Origin: Anaerolineales bacterium
GTDB taxonomy: Bacteria; Chloroflexota; Anaerolineae; Anaerolineales; Villigracilaceae
Direction: 5' to 3'
DNA: 64,000 nt
NCBI GenBank assembly: GCA_020634895.1
Contig: JACKAV010000001.1
Span: 310,001 to 374,000 of the forward strand
Made by a program: the position numbers and the translations under genes. This document shows, in pieces, positions 30,573-40,699 of this stretch (the first letter of the stretch is position 1; every line of letters begins with the position of its first letter). The notes below the pieces were generated by a model that was not told where the DNA came from, made no database searches, and was given only the letters and a program-made list of their open reading frames with translations.

Positions 30573-31281
30573 CGTTAAAACAGATGTTTTATTCACTTCC
30601 GCCACACAAATGGCGGAGGCAGATAATTATAATGATTGGACGTTCGACTTATTCAAGCCTTATGTAAAAGGTAAAGTGTTGGAGGTCGGGTGCGGGGTAG
30701 GGTCTTTTACAAAACGATTTATCCAGCAAGGTTCTTTTCAACAAATGCTGAGTATCGACATTTCACAAGATGCAGTTTCATATTGCCAAGCCCGTTTTGT
30801 ACATTCCGGGTTGGAGTTTCAATGCATCGATTTACTCATGGTTAGGGGAAAATTCGACATGATCGTTTGTATGAATGTCTTGGAACATATTGAAGATCAC
30901 AAAGGCGCGCTGGCACACCTATACAATTTACTGAACCCGGGTGGTATATTATTTTTGCTTGTTCCGGCTCATCAAGCCCTGTATAGTCCATTTGACGTGG
31001 CAGCTGGGCATTATCGGCGTTATAACAAGAAGATGATGGCAGAATTACTGTCCACGGCTGTCTCACATACCCGTTATCGGCTGACGCAATTCTACTTCAA
31101 TGCTGTTGGTGCGCTTGGATATGGATTTGTATATAAAGTGATGAAAAAGGCACCCAAAGCAGAAGCCCAATCTGAAATAGGGGCATTCGATAAACTTGTT
31201 GTTCCTGTTATGCGTAACTTGGAGAGCAAATTCATACCCTTTGGCATTTCCCTGATAACAATCGTGACAAAGGAAAAATAA
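30559..31281 (+). CDS. Class I SAM-dependent methyltransferase
   Basis: 240 residues from ATG 30559 or 30562 (AGAAAGGA upstream). Motif I VLEVGCGVGSFTKRF, acidic SIDIS at the end of beta 2, and MNVLEHIEDHKGALAHLYNLLNPGGILFLLVPAH, the UbiE/Coq-like pattern. Often paired in glycan clusters with the GT2 enzyme that follows directly (stop and next ATG adjacent). Substrate unknown. Confidence 0.88.
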   Translation: MMENNVKTDVLFTSATQMAEADNYNDWTFDLFKPYVKGKVLEVGCGVGSFTKRFIQQGSFQQMLSIDISQDAVSYCQARFVHSGLEFQCIDLLMVRGKFDMIVCMNVLEHIEDHKGALAHLYNLLNPGGILFLLVPAHQALYSPFDVAAGHYRRYNKKMMAELLSTAVSHTRYRLTQFYFNAVGALGYGFVYKVMKKAPKAEAQSEIGAFDKLVVPVMRNLESKFIPFGISLITIVTKEK

Positions 31282-32136
31282 ATGATCTCTGTTGTAATTC
31301 CAGCCAAGGATGAAGAAAATGCTTTGGGTGATACTATTAACCAGATTCAGCAAGCTTTGGATGGATGGGTGTATGAGATTATTGTCGTGGATGATGGTTC
31401 TCAAGATGCAACTGCCGATCGGGGAAAAAATGCAGGGAGTAGGGTAATCTCACATCCTCACAATTTGGGATATGGGGCAAGCCTCAAGACGGGTATTCGT
31501 GCTGCCAGTTACGATACCATTGTCATTACCGATGCTGATGGCACCTATCCAAATAATCAAATTCCCATGCTGCTTGCTGAATATGAAAAGGGTTTTGATA
31601 TGGTGGTTGGCGCGCGCGGCGGACGAAACTATCATGAATCGCCTCTCAAGTCCCCCATGCGTTTGATCCTGAAATTTCTGGTTGAATATACAACCGGGCG
31701 GAAAATACCCGATGTTAATTCCGGGCTCAGGGTATTTTCGAAGGGAAAGGTGCAAAAATATTTCCAACACCTGTGCAACACATTCAGTTTTACCACATCT
31801 CTGACCCTGGCATATATGATGGATGGCTTGTTTGTGACCTATGTGCCAATACCATATCATAAACGCGTAGGGAAAACCAAGGTGCATTTATTGCGCGATT
31901 CACTACGTACTTTGCAATATATTGTTGAAGCCATCACCTATTACAACCCCCTCAAACTTTTTCTGCTCATTAGTTTCATGCTCCTTAGTGGTTCATTTGC
32001 CATCCTTGGATTGAACTTCTTCCTAAAATTTACCATCCTTTACTACATCAGCATCGGCGGAATATTAATGTCCATTCAGGTATTTTGTTTGGGGCTAATT
32101 GCTTTGTTATTAAAACAGATAATGGTTAAGGAGTAG
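31282..32136 (+). CDS. Glycosyltransferase, GT2 family (dolichol-phosphate mannose synthase-like)
   Basis: 284 residues. GT-A fold: SVVIPAKDEENALGDTI, VVDDGSQDATAD, LGYGASLKTGIRAASYDTIVITDADGTYP with the DxD-type metal site, and VNSGLRVFSK. Two C-terminal membrane segments (about 230-280). Such proteins make polyprenyl-phosphate-linked sugars, which GT39-like enzymes such as the one at 27150-29789 could use as donors; that pairing is inference. Four bp before the second asnB gene. Confidence 0.9.
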   Translation: MISVVIPAKDEENALGDTINQIQQALDGWVYEIIVVDDGSQDATADRGKNAGSRVISHPHNLGYGASLKTGIRAASYDTIVITDADGTYPNNQIPMLLAEYEKGFDMVVGARGGRNYHESPLKSPMRLILKFLVEYTTGRKIPDVNSGLRVFSKGKVQKYFQHLCNTFSFTTSLTLAYMMDGLFVTYVPIPYHKRVGKTKVHLLRDSLRTLQYIVEAITYYNPLKLFLLISFMLLSGSFAILGLNFFLKFTILYYISIGGILMSIQVFCLGLIALLLKQIMVKE

Positions 32137-32140
32137 TCCA

Positions 32141-34042
32141 ATGTGTGGTATCTGCGGAAAATTATCCTGGAACGAGCCTCCATCCAAAGAGACCGTAGAG
32201 AAGATGAATAAGAAGATTGCTCATCGCGGACCGGATGGCGAAGGGGTTGTGTCCGTTGGTCCGATTGCGCTTGGGCATCGCCGCCTCGCGATCATCGACC
32301 TTAGCCCGCTAGGTGAGCAACCAATGGCGGATACAACCCATCAATTTTGGATTGCATTTAACGGTGAGATTTATAATTTTCTTGAATTAAGAGACGAACT
32401 GACTCATAGAGGTGTACAGTTTCGCTCTCATAGTGATACTGAGGTGATTCTGGAAGCATACAAACAATGGGGGGTGAATTGTGTGGAAAGATTCAATGGG
32501 ATGTTTGCCTTTGCATTATGGGATATCTCATCACAACGTTTATTTATTGCACGTGATAGGTTAGGTAAAAAGCCTTTTTTTTATTACGTTTTTTCTGATG
32601 GCAGTATCAGCTTTGCGTCTGAGCTGAAATCACTTTGTGAGGATACAGAGATTCCTCGCACGCTTAATCAATCAGCTCTCAACCATTATCTCTCGTTGAA
32701 CTACACTCTTACTGCCGAGGCTATGATTAAAGGCGTACATAAATTACCTGCTGCGCATTATATGGTGATTGAGAGGGGAAAACTGCCGAAACAGGTATGT
32801 TATTGGGATCTGGCATCATCGTTTCAAACCAAGCGTAAGTTCCGTTCAGAGGATGACGCGGCAGAGGAATTGCGGGCTTTAATAGATGATTCTGTGAAAT
32901 TGAGGTTGATCAGCGATGTGCCCCTCGGCGCTTTTCTAAGTGGTGGGGTGGATTCGTCTTCCATCGTTGCTGCGATGTGCCAACTTCATTCTTCGAATGA
33001 TGTGCATTCCTTTTCAGTTGGTTTTCAGGAAAAAAGTTATAGCGAACTTGAAGAAGCCCGGCAGGTTGCGTCAGCGCTTGGGGTAAGCCACCGAGACACC
33101 GTCGTTTTGCAGGATGCCGCCGAACTTTTATCGCGCATGGTTTATTTTGCTGATGAGCCATTTGCTGATACTTCCATGATCCCCATGTATTTGTTGGCGG
33201 AATTTTCACGGAAAAATGTTACTGTGTGTCTTTCTGGTGATGGAGGGGATGAAGTATTTGCGGGTTATGAGACTTATACCGCTGATAAGATCCATCATTT
33301 GACCCAATGGATTCCTGGCTGGCTCTCTCGAGGTATGTACCATGCTTTCTCCCGTTTATGGCCCGTTACCTATGATAAAGTCAGTTTTGATTACAAAGTA
33401 CGCCAGTTCCTTGAAGGGCACGCGTATTCTGCTCCACGCGCTCATTATCATTGGAGAACAATTTTTTCCAAGGGTGAGAAACTTTCACTCTTGCCAGAAT
33501 CGCTTCATTACATCCTTGAAGATGACCCATATACCCACTTCTTAAAATTTGACCAAGAGGTGAAAGACTGCCATTATCTTGATCGCGGCATGTATGTTGA
33601 CATTAAGACTTGGCTTGTAGATGACATACTCGTGAAAGTGGATCGCGCTACCATGGCGCACGCACTTGAAGCCCGGGCGCCCCTGTTAGATTACCGTGTA
33701 GTAGAATTTGCTGCATCGTTGCCTGTTGACCTCAAAATGAAGATGTTCAAAAAGAAATACATCTTCAAGAAGAGTCAAAAAGGCCGCTTACCAGATGCTG
33801 TTCTTCAGCGTAAAAAACAGGGATTTAATGCACCCGTTTCCCATTGGATGCTTAAAGAACTGCGTGAGAAATTTTATGAAATTAGCATGAATAAGAGCGG
33901 GGTCTTAAAGTTGAATGATGCTTTTATTAAGGAATTATGGGAAGAGCATGGTAACAGGGTCCAGGATCATAGTTTAAAATTGCTTGCACTAATTAATCTC
34001 CAGCTTTGGTGTCAAGAAAATAAAGTCTCCATTGCATCATAG
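32141..34042 (+). CDS. asnB: Asparagine synthase-type amidotransferase, copy 2
   Basis: 633 residues. Cys2 nucleophile (MCGICG), AHRGPDGEG, FNGEIYNFLELRDEL; synthetase LSGGVDSSS and LSGDGGDEVFAGY. All expected catalytic parts are present. Sequence differs enough from the other four copies to argue for separate substrates rather than recent duplication. Last gene of the plus-strand half; converges on the minus-strand glycosyltransferase with a 24-bp gap that holds no obvious terminator. Confidence 0.92.
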   Translation: MCGICGKLSWNEPPSKETVEKMNKKIAHRGPDGEGVVSVGPIALGHRRLAIIDLSPLGEQPMADTTHQFWIAFNGEIYNFLELRDELTHRGVQFRSHSDTEVILEAYKQWGVNCVERFNGMFAFALWDISSQRLFIARDRLGKKPFFYYVFSDGSISFASELKSLCEDTEIPRTLNQSALNHYLSLNYTLTAEAMIKGVHKLPAAHYMVIERGKLPKQVCYWDLASSFQTKRKFRSEDDAAEELRALIDDSVKLRLISDVPLGAFLSGGVDSSSIVAAMCQLHSSNDVHSFSVGFQEKSYSELEEARQVASALGVSHRDTVVLQDAAELLSRMVYFADEPFADTSMIPMYLLAEFSRKNVTVCLSGDGGDEVFAGYETYTADKIHHLTQWIPGWLSRGMYHAFSRLWPVTYDKVSFDYKVRQFLEGHAYSAPRAHYHWRTIFSKGEKLSLLPESLHYILEDDPYTHFLKFDQEVKDCHYLDRGMYVDIKTWLVDDILVKVDRATMAHALEARAPLLDYRVVEFAASLPVDLKMKMFKKKYIFKKSQKGRLPDAVLQRKKQGFNAPVSHWMLKELREKFYEISMNKSGVLKLNDAFIKELWEEHGNRVQDHSLKLLALINLQLWCQENKVSIAS

Positions 34043-34066
34043 TCAACCATGACGTATGAGTGGCAT

Positions 34067-35419
34067 TTAATCTGGGAGCCTCTTGCTATAAACTGATGAT
34101 GAGTCTGATAATAAATTTAATAATTTGCCTGCCAGTTTTTCTCTTGAGTATGGAAGAAGGTTTTCGTCTTGTTCTATCATTTCTAATGATTGAGTGGATA
34201 CCCCTGGGTTTTTCCTTGTTTCCATCATTCCTTTAACGGTTTGGGCGATTAACTCAGCGTCTTTCCCAAAAGCTTCCCCTCGTTTGGTCTCCTTCAATAC
34301 CCTGCCAGCAGATTCATCCGACCCAATTCCCACCGATAAAATCGGCGGACCGGCAAACAGGTATTCGAACAATTTACCGGTCAGAATGCCCTGCAAGCTT
34401 TTGGACTCAAACTCCAGAAACAGGAGCGCATCGGCATCCCTTTGGTAATGCAGTGCTTGCTGACGCGGAAGGAAGCCGCCATATTGGACGTACTCTGAAA
34501 TGTTGAATTCCTTCGCCAGCACAGACATATCTGCATTATTCCCATAGAAGATAACCTGCAAGCGCTCAGGCGTGATACGTTTTTCATCTTTTAATTTGGA
34601 TATGGCTTGGAAGAGCGGGGAAGGGTCCTGCCAGCCGGGGTAGATCGAGCCGGTGTAGACGATGCGGAAAACCCCATCTTGTGGGTACGCTTTTTCAGGC
34701 GGCAGGTTTTCATAGTCTTCGGGGTCGAATCCATTGTAGATGACGGTTACTTTTTCGCCATACCTATCTCTCAGTATCCTTGCCAGCGGCTCCGAGACGG
34801 TTGTAATGAAATCGGCTTTATTCATCCAAAGGCGCTCGTAAAATTTTTCGATGAACGTGAAAGGAAAAAGCCCGCCGTATAAATGATTTCCGATCCAAAT
34901 ATCGCGCCAGTCAGCGATCCACTTTTTTGCCAGCCCGTTTTTCCGCAGGCGGTACGCAATTTGGTGAACAGGATAGGGCCAGGCGGTGCTTACAACCAGA
35001 TCCCATTGTTCGTTTTTAACAGCACGAAATGCGGGGGGGACCCAGAGGTCTGTCAGGTCGGGCATGCGGCAATAGTTGAGGACGCCGAATTTTTTCTGCA
35101 GATACTGAATGAGTCGATTCACCTTGCCGAGAAGCGATGAAAACAAAGTCGCTTTGACAACATTTGTGGAAGCTGCGACCTTGGCTGTGTTTCCCTTCCC
35201 CAACGTGCCGCGTAACCGATTGAATAAGGGAAGTTCAACCTCACGGACTTCAAAACCATCGAAAGGATATACCGTGTTTGTGGGGTGCTCGTGTTTTTTT
35301 GTCGTCAGAACGGTGACATCATGACCGGCGCGCGACCAATACTTTGCCCATGAATAGGGGCGGAGTGATGCTACAGAATTTTGCGGCGGAAAATAGATCG
35401 CTATGATAAGGATTTTCAT
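34067..35419 (-). CDS. Glycosyltransferase, GT4 family
   Basis: 450 residues. N-terminal IYFPPQNSVASLRPYSWAKYWSRAGHDVTVLTT is typical of GT4 proteins of the WbuB/fucosyl-N-acetylhexosamine type. C-terminal VIYNGFDPEDYENLP, RIVYTGSIYPGWQDPSPLFQAI, and a donor-site region around LLFLEFESKSLQGILTGKLFEYLFAGPPIL. Last gene in the minus-strand half of the locus, 16 bp after the asnB copy 3 stop. Confidence 0.88.
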   Translation of the reverse strand: MKILIIAIYFPPQNSVASLRPYSWAKYWSRAGHDVTVLTTKKHEHPTNTVYPFDGFEVREVELPLFNRLRGTLGKGNTAKVAASTNVVKATLFSSLLGKVNRLIQYLQKKFGVLNYCRMPDLTDLWVPPAFRAVKNEQWDLVVSTAWPYPVHQIAYRLRKNGLAKKWIADWRDIWIGNHLYGGLFPFTFIEKFYERLWMNKADFITTVSEPLARILRDRYGEKVTVIYNGFDPEDYENLPPEKAYPQDGVFRIVYTGSIYPGWQDPSPLFQAISKLKDEKRITPERLQVIFYGNNADMSVLAKEFNISEYVQYGGFLPRQQALHYQRDADALLFLEFESKSLQGILTGKLFEYLFAGPPILSVGIGSDESAGRVLKETKRGEAFGKDAELIAQTVKGMMETRKNPGVSTQSLEMIEQDENLLPYSREKLAGKLLNLLSDSSSVYSKRLPD

Positions 35420-35435
35420 TTGCAGAAATTAAAGG

Positions 35436-37373
35436 CTAATCGATCGTGGGGTCGAACAAGTCCAGCCATCGGCAGAAATTGAGGAAGCGCCAGGTTTGCT
35501 GACTGAATGGCGCCTGACCATTCAGGACCTTGCGAAGGGACTCACGCATCGGCTCCGGGCGCAGCAGGCGGACTCTTTCCGCGCTTTCCGTCCACTTCAA
35601 GGCTTTATCTCCTATTCCTTTCAGCCAGCCGTGTTCGGGTGTTGCAAACCCAATTTTATCTTTTCTATCAAGGATGGCATCGGGAACAATTCCGCGCATG
35701 GCACTGCGGAAGATGTGTTTGGTCTTACCCTGATTCGAGACCAGATAATTTTCAGGCAGTCCAAGCACGAACTCAGCCATATCCTGTGTCAAAAATGGCA
35801 CCCGGCTTTCGATGCTCCAGCGCATGGAATTTCTGTCACCGTGACGTAAAAGGGCGCCGAGCCCTTTTCCATTCAGGGCGCTGCGAAGCGAATACGCCAA
35901 ACGGCGTCCACGGGCTTGGGGATGAAGAACACCGCTTCCGGTCCCGTTTTGAAGCGCTGGGTCGATTATCCCAAGGTCGCTCAAAACCTTTGGGTCGATC
36001 CAATCCAAAGCGGGATTGCGCCTCAACCTTCGTTCCAGGTTTGTCACTTTTTGCGGCAGGATCTGCCTGAGCGCGGTGCGGGCGCTGTACCCCAGGCTTC
36101 TGCCGGGCCATTGCGACCAGCCATAAATGAATTCGATCAATTCGCTGAACTCTCCCCGTTCGATCATGCTGAGCATGCGCGCGTCGTGATAACCGTGATA
36201 TCCAGCCAGAAGCTCATCGGCGCCCTGTCCATCCAGTGTGACGATGATGCCGTGTTCTTTGGCGAGCTTGAAAACGCGGTATTGCGCGTAAATGCTGGTG
36301 CCGCCAAACGGCTCTCCCTGCGCAAAGATGAGGTCATCGATATCTTCTGCAAGCTCCTCTGGACGGACGATAACCTTGTGGGCAATGGCTCCAACCTGGG
36401 CATTAACGATGTCTGCCCATTTCTCTTCATCCACAGGTGAACCGGCGGCGATAAAGCTGAAGGTTTGGATTGGGAGATCCGGTTCCTGTCTGCGCATGGC
36501 GCAGACGACTGCCGATGAATCGATCCCGCCGGAGAGGGCTGCGCCGAGCGGCACATCGCTGCGAAGATGAAGTCGTATATTTTCAAGGAACATCTCTCGC
36601 AGTTGTTCGGTCGCCTGCTCGAATGTCAAGTCTGTGCGTTCTTCGATTTTGGGAAACCACCAACGCTTTGCATTGGAGTGGGGGGCGGGTTTCCCGTCTT
36701 TCATTGCCTGAGACAGCTTGCCAAGGTCGATTTCCAAAATGTGACCGGGAGGTAATTGCAGGATTCCTTCGAAAAATGTTTTATCGTCTGTGTCATATCT
36801 ATCATGCATCAGGTAATCGTACGCCTGTTGATGATTCAAACGCGGTTTGCCGGTTGTGAGTTTGAGCAGCGCCCTTAACTCCGATGCGATGACCAGGCTT
36901 TGGGAATCAAAACGATAGAAAAGGGGTTTGATGCCGAAAGCATCACGAACACACGTCAGTGTGTTTTCCTGCCTGTCCAGCATTACGAAGGCAAACATAC
37001 CCCGCAATCTTTGCAGGCAGTCTATACCCCAGACCTTCCAGCATGCGAGCAAAACCTCGGTATCTGAATTTGTGTGAAATGGAATGTCTTTTGACTGTAA
37101 TTCCTGACGAAGTTCGCGATAGTTATAGATCTCCCCGTTGAATATCAACGAGAAGCGCCCATCGTCACTATGTTTTGGCTGTCTTCCGCCGGGCGAGAGA
37201 TCGATAATGGAAAGCCGTGCATGACCGAAGACCAACGTTCCATCTGCAACTTGATATTGTTCGCTGGTCTGTTCATCAGGTCCGCGATGTTTCAGCGCAT
37301 CAATGGCTTCATTTAAACGTTGTTCGTAATTTGAAATATGTTGGATGGTGTACAGACCAAGGATTCCGCACAT
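35436..37373 (-). CDS. asnB: Asparagine synthase-type amidotransferase, copy 3
   Basis: 645 residues. MCGILG with Cys2, KHRGPDEQ, HARLSIIDLSPGGRQP, FNGEIYNYRELRQEL; synthetase LSGGIDSSAV. Where the other copies have GDGGDE it has DGQGADELLAGYHGY, marking a different subfamily seen in polysaccharide loci. Shares one base with the preceding glycosyltransferase (37373), so the two are translationally coupled and probably act on the same unit. Confidence 0.92.
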   Translation of the reverse strand: MCGILGLYTIQHISNYEQRLNEAIDALKHRGPDEQTSEQYQVADGTLVFGHARLSIIDLSPGGRQPKHSDDGRFSLIFNGEIYNYRELRQELQSKDIPFHTNSDTEVLLACWKVWGIDCLQRLRGMFAFVMLDRQENTLTCVRDAFGIKPLFYRFDSQSLVIASELRALLKLTTGKPRLNHQQAYDYLMHDRYDTDDKTFFEGILQLPPGHILEIDLGKLSQAMKDGKPAPHSNAKRWWFPKIEERTDLTFEQATEQLREMFLENIRLHLRSDVPLGAALSGGIDSSAVVCAMRRQEPDLPIQTFSFIAAGSPVDEEKWADIVNAQVGAIAHKVIVRPEELAEDIDDLIFAQGEPFGGTSIYAQYRVFKLAKEHGIIVTLDGQGADELLAGYHGYHDARMLSMIERGEFSELIEFIYGWSQWPGRSLGYSARTALRQILPQKVTNLERRLRRNPALDWIDPKVLSDLGIIDPALQNGTGSGVLHPQARGRRLAYSLRSALNGKGLGALLRHGDRNSMRWSIESRVPFLTQDMAEFVLGLPENYLVSNQGKTKHIFRSAMRGIVPDAILDRKDKIGFATPEHGWLKGIGDKALKWTESAERVRLLRPEPMRESLRKVLNGQAPFSQQTWRFLNFCRWLDLFDPTID

Positions 37374-38512
37374 TATTTTCGCGCCTCATTCGCCGCCGCA
37401 TCCAGATCGCTCTTAATTCGCTTTGCGATTTCAACCGGATCGTGCCAGCGCTCCACATAGGCACGGCTTTGCCGCGCAAGCGTCACGAGTTCTGCCCGCG
37501 GCATTTCCAATACCTGTTTCATAGCATCCTGTATGGTATTTGGTTTTGCTTGAATGAACGGCATGTCTTTTCGCATTTGCTCCGGGATGAAGCCCAGGTC
37601 GTCTTCCCTGATGTATACAAGGACGGGTTTGCCGAGCGCCATCACTTCCACTGCCAAACCCCCGTACCAGCCTGCGTACAATTGATCGATCAACACGTCG
37701 ATGGAGGCATATTTTTTCTTTGCCTCCTGATTTGACAAGCCTTCGATCAAAACAAACTCGAAATCATACCCCGCATTGTGCAGGTTCTCGACAGCTTCAA
37801 GGATCAGGTCAGTTCCCTTTACACCGCGGTGGGTGGGCGCATGACCAAATCGCAAGGGACGCATCTCCAACTGGGTGTAATTCGGTGCCCAATCTTCGAG
37901 AGAGATATGGCTGTATGGCAGGAATTCCGAACCCTTTGGCAAAACGTGCAGGAGATCCGGATTCAGCGCGTAGGTTTTTCTGGCGAGGTGGGTCAGGGTT
38001 TCTATTTGTTTTCTTTTAAGTGCATCTTTTTCAGCAGTGTAGTACCCTGCCTCAACTTTTTGTGCAGGGCTGATCTCAAAATGCGACAGGCAATAATCAC
38101 CCTGCCGTGCATCGTCTCCCTGATATTGGATGAAAACTTTTCTATTCAATAGAGTTAGAAGCGTCAGCTCAATTTTTTGCATAAACGAAACATAAGCCTG
38201 ATGCATCTTGAGCCCGAAGAGAAAAAGGCGGGAAAGACTCTGCTCATTCGGAATTACAAAAGGCTCGTATAGGGATGTCCCAAAATTGAAGAAGACCGTG
38301 TCGAATATAAAAATATAACGCAATGCCCACAGCCGTTTGATCTCCCTGATTATGACCCGGTCTTTGCTGCTAAAGATTACTTTGTCGGCGGCGAACGATA
38401 GGTAATTTTGGTATAAGGTCCAGGTTTGGCTATTGACCCCGAGTAAATTCAAATGCTTACTGATGCCCTGCGGATTTCCGCCTACGGTATAGGGTAAATG
38501 GAGGACTTTCAT
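37373..38512 (-). CDS. Glycosyltransferase-like protein (GT-B, GT4-type)
   Basis: 379 residues. N-terminal MKVLHLPYTVGGNPQGISKHL; internal KVFIQYQGDDARQGDYCLSHFEISPAQ recalls IHYRGCEARNQ in the protein at 39473-40699, pointing to a common family. C-terminal RFGHAPTHRGVKGTDLILEAVENL and LYAGWYGGLAVEVMALGKPVLVYIREDDL form the donor site. Donor and acceptor unknown. Confidence 0.82.
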   Translation of the reverse strand: MKVLHLPYTVGGNPQGISKHLNLLGVNSQTWTLYQNYLSFAADKVIFSSKDRVIIREIKRLWALRYIFIFDTVFFNFGTSLYEPFVIPNEQSLSRLFLFGLKMHQAYVSFMQKIELTLLTLLNRKVFIQYQGDDARQGDYCLSHFEISPAQKVEAGYYTAEKDALKRKQIETLTHLARKTYALNPDLLHVLPKGSEFLPYSHISLEDWAPNYTQLEMRPLRFGHAPTHRGVKGTDLILEAVENLHNAGYDFEFVLIEGLSNQEAKKKYASIDVLIDQLYAGWYGGLAVEVMALGKPVLVYIREDDLGFIPEQMRKDMPFIQAKPNTIQDAMKQVLEMPRAELVTLARQSRAYVERWHDPVEIAKRIKSDLDAAANEARK

Positions 38513-38543
38513 TCTTTGTAAGTTTGTAAGACCTTTGCTGATT

Positions 38544-39425
38544 CTACTTTTTCGATGGGGATTGAAGTTCGCTAAATGAATCCATCAACCTTATTTCAGG
38601 CTGATGGAGTTTTTCCTTCATCTTTTGAATATCACCGATAAGATTAGAGGGTGTACCTTCTTGCTGTTCGAAGACCGGCTGAGACCCAAGATACGCTCCC
38701 ATTGCCATGCAAATCTGGCGGATTGATAGTATATCAGGTCCGGCAACGTTGATGATTCCACTTTCCATTGTTCCCAACGATGCAAGCACGGCGGCTGCGG
38801 CATCGGCAACGTGAACAGGGTTTATTCGAAGCCCGTCCCTGCCTTTCAAGGTTATCTTTTTCCCCTGTGCAATATTATCCATTAATCTGGGGAGCAGCAT
38901 GCTTCGATTCTGACGGGGTCCATAAATAAAGAAAAAACGCAGAATGATGGTCTGGAAAATTGATGAATAATTTTGAACAAGCATTTCCGATGCCAGTTTG
39001 CTGGCAAGATAATAGTCGAGTTCAACGGGTGAAAGGATGGTGCCTGTCTCTTTATGCGCCTGTTGCCCATTTCCATATATGCCGCCCGATGATGCAAAAA
39101 TGAACTTTTTAACGCCCGTTCTTTTTGCGTAATCCAACAGCTTTGCGGTTGATGCGGTGTTAACCTGGAATACGTCGAGTGCTGAATCAGGGAAATTACG
39201 GAATTTGGAGGATTGCGCAAGGTGTATGATGGCGTCCACGCGATCCGGCAGGGTCACACTGTCCCATGTGCTGGTAAAGTCAACCGTAAGGTAGGTAACG
39301 CCCTGAATTGGTTTCGTTGGCGTGCTGTGAGTTAGCGCAACTACATCATATCCTTGGTTGATACCATCATTACATACTTGATGCCCCAGGAGCCCGTGTG
39401 CTCCGGTTATCAGAATTTTCTTCAT
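38544..39425 (-). CDS. NAD-dependent epimerase/dehydratase
   Basis: 293 residues. Extended SDR with GAHGLLGHQV, FASSGGIYG, YYLASK for Tyr/Lys and RFFFIYGPRQ. Likely makes or modifies a nucleotide sugar for this locus; the exact reaction cannot be assigned. 31 bp before the next gene downstream (37373-38512). Confidence 0.85.
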   Translation of the reverse strand: MKKILITGAHGLLGHQVCNDGINQGYDVVALTHSTPTKPIQGVTYLTVDFTSTWDSVTLPDRVDAIIHLAQSSKFRNFPDSALDVFQVNTASTAKLLDYAKRTGVKKFIFASSGGIYGNGQQAHKETGTILSPVELDYYLASKLASEMLVQNYSSIFQTIILRFFFIYGPRQNRSMLLPRLMDNIAQGKKITLKGRDGLRINPVHVADAAAAVLASLGTMESGIINVAGPDILSIRQICMAMGAYLGSQPVFEQQEGTPSNLIGDIQKMKEKLHQPEIRLMDSFSELQSPSKK

Positions 39426-39472
39426 ATTTTCTCGTGAAAAAACAGGGACCTGGCTGAAATATCTGTTGAAAT

Positions 39473-40699
39473 TTATGCAACCTTTAAGCCATAAATTTCG
39501 AGCAGAGTATACACTAAATGATCTTCGTCATGAAGTTGCAGTATGGAACTACGGGCACTGGCTCTTTTTCTATCCAGTTCCGTGGGATTAAGAATGTAGT
39601 ATTCAAGAGTCGATTCAAGTTCTGGAATGCTTGAAAAAATGAACCCGGATTTTTCCAATTCAGAAGTCATAAATTCCGGGCGGACATGGGTAACTGCTGG
39701 AACCCCAAGAAACATACTTTCGATCTGTGCATTTGCGTAGTAGCCCATCTTCATTTTTCCGATGGTCAGATCGGCAGTTCTAATTTCCTCCAGAATTCGT
39801 TCGGGTCTGACTCCCTTCAGGAAAACGAAATCGATATCATACCCCTTTGCTTTTAAAGCATCGACGGCTGCTTGAATATGGCGCGTGCCCTCAATTCCCG
39901 GGTGATTGGTTGCGTGTACGATCTTAAATGGTCTACTGGATAAGGGTATCTCAACAGCCTTATATTTTTCGTAATCGATTTCCGGGAGAAAGAAGGGAAA
40001 ATGGCGGGCATTCGGCATGAAATCTTTCATATCTGGCGTGGTCACAAGGAACTCGTCCCCGTATTTCTGTGCAAGCGCCACCCGGTTAACGCTCGCCCTG
40101 CATATCATACCGTTGTAATCACATTCCTGACAAATATTGTCGCGCGGGTGAAGTTTCATGTTGAGGTCCTGATTTCTAGCCTCGCACCCGCGGTAATGGA
40201 TGATGATCCTTCTTCCCATTCGTTTCAAAATCGGTAATTCCCACCCGCTCCTTGATAACATTAATCCAAAGTGGGAGTGGATCACTTCATATTTTGCAAC
40301 CACACGCCAGAAGAATAGGAATTCTTCAAACCGCAAAGAGATCCCATTTCGACTCGGAAAAATAAAATCAAATTGGTTCCATGCGGCATTGTCATCGCGC
40401 AAAGCAAGATAATCTGCTTGGATGCCGTGCCTGCGCAGAATACGGGTCATGTAGTAAGGGATATGCACCGTATGGGATATATGCAGGACGGATTTGGGTA
40501 TTGCCCTCCCTTTCATGTATCTGGTCAGGATCGAGTTGATAATGGGCAAAAAAAACGAAGTGGAAAAGTCAAGAAATATTAAAAATGCTCTTTTAAAAAG
40601 ATGATATAGAAACGATATCAATCGTCTGGATAATGATTTCCCTGGTATACGGTTCCATACATTTTTTATTCTGGAGAGCAGCGCTTTGAGTAAATTCAT
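39473..40699 (-). CDS. Glycosyltransferase-like protein (GT-B, GT4-type)
   Basis: 408 residues with a hydrophobic N-terminal stretch (FLIFLDFSTSFFLPIINSIL), suggesting membrane attachment. IIHYRGCEARNQDLN, then HPRDNICQECDYNGMICRAS, a Cys-rich stretch (two close Cys plus one) that could bind metal. C-terminal KIVHATNHPGIEGTRHIQAAVDAL and MKMGYYANAQIESMFLGVPAVTHVRPEFM resemble the donor half of the 37373-38512 protein. Its ATG directly follows the asnB copy 4 stop. Confidence 0.8.
   Translation of the reverse strand: MNLLKALLSRIKNVWNRIPGKSLSRRLISFLYHLFKRAFLIFLDFSTSFFLPIINSILTRYMKGRAIPKSVLHISHTVHIPYYMTRILRRHGIQADYLALRDDNAAWNQFDFIFPSRNGISLRFEEFLFFWRVVAKYEVIHSHFGLMLSRSGWELPILKRMGRRIIIHYRGCEARNQDLNMKLHPRDNICQECDYNGMICRASVNRVALAQKYGDEFLVTTPDMKDFMPNARHFPFFLPEIDYEKYKAVEIPLSSRPFKIVHATNHPGIEGTRHIQAAVDALKAKGYDIDFVFLKGVRPERILEEIRTADLTIGKMKMGYYANAQIESMFLGVPAVTHVRPEFMTSELEKSGFIFSSIPELESTLEYYILNPTELDRKRASARSSILQLHDEDHLVYTLLEIYGLKVA

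Noticed and set aside
36164..36586. 140-codon frame opposite or within asnB copy 3
   Set aside because: Shadow frame; the asnB reading keeps all catalytic motifs.
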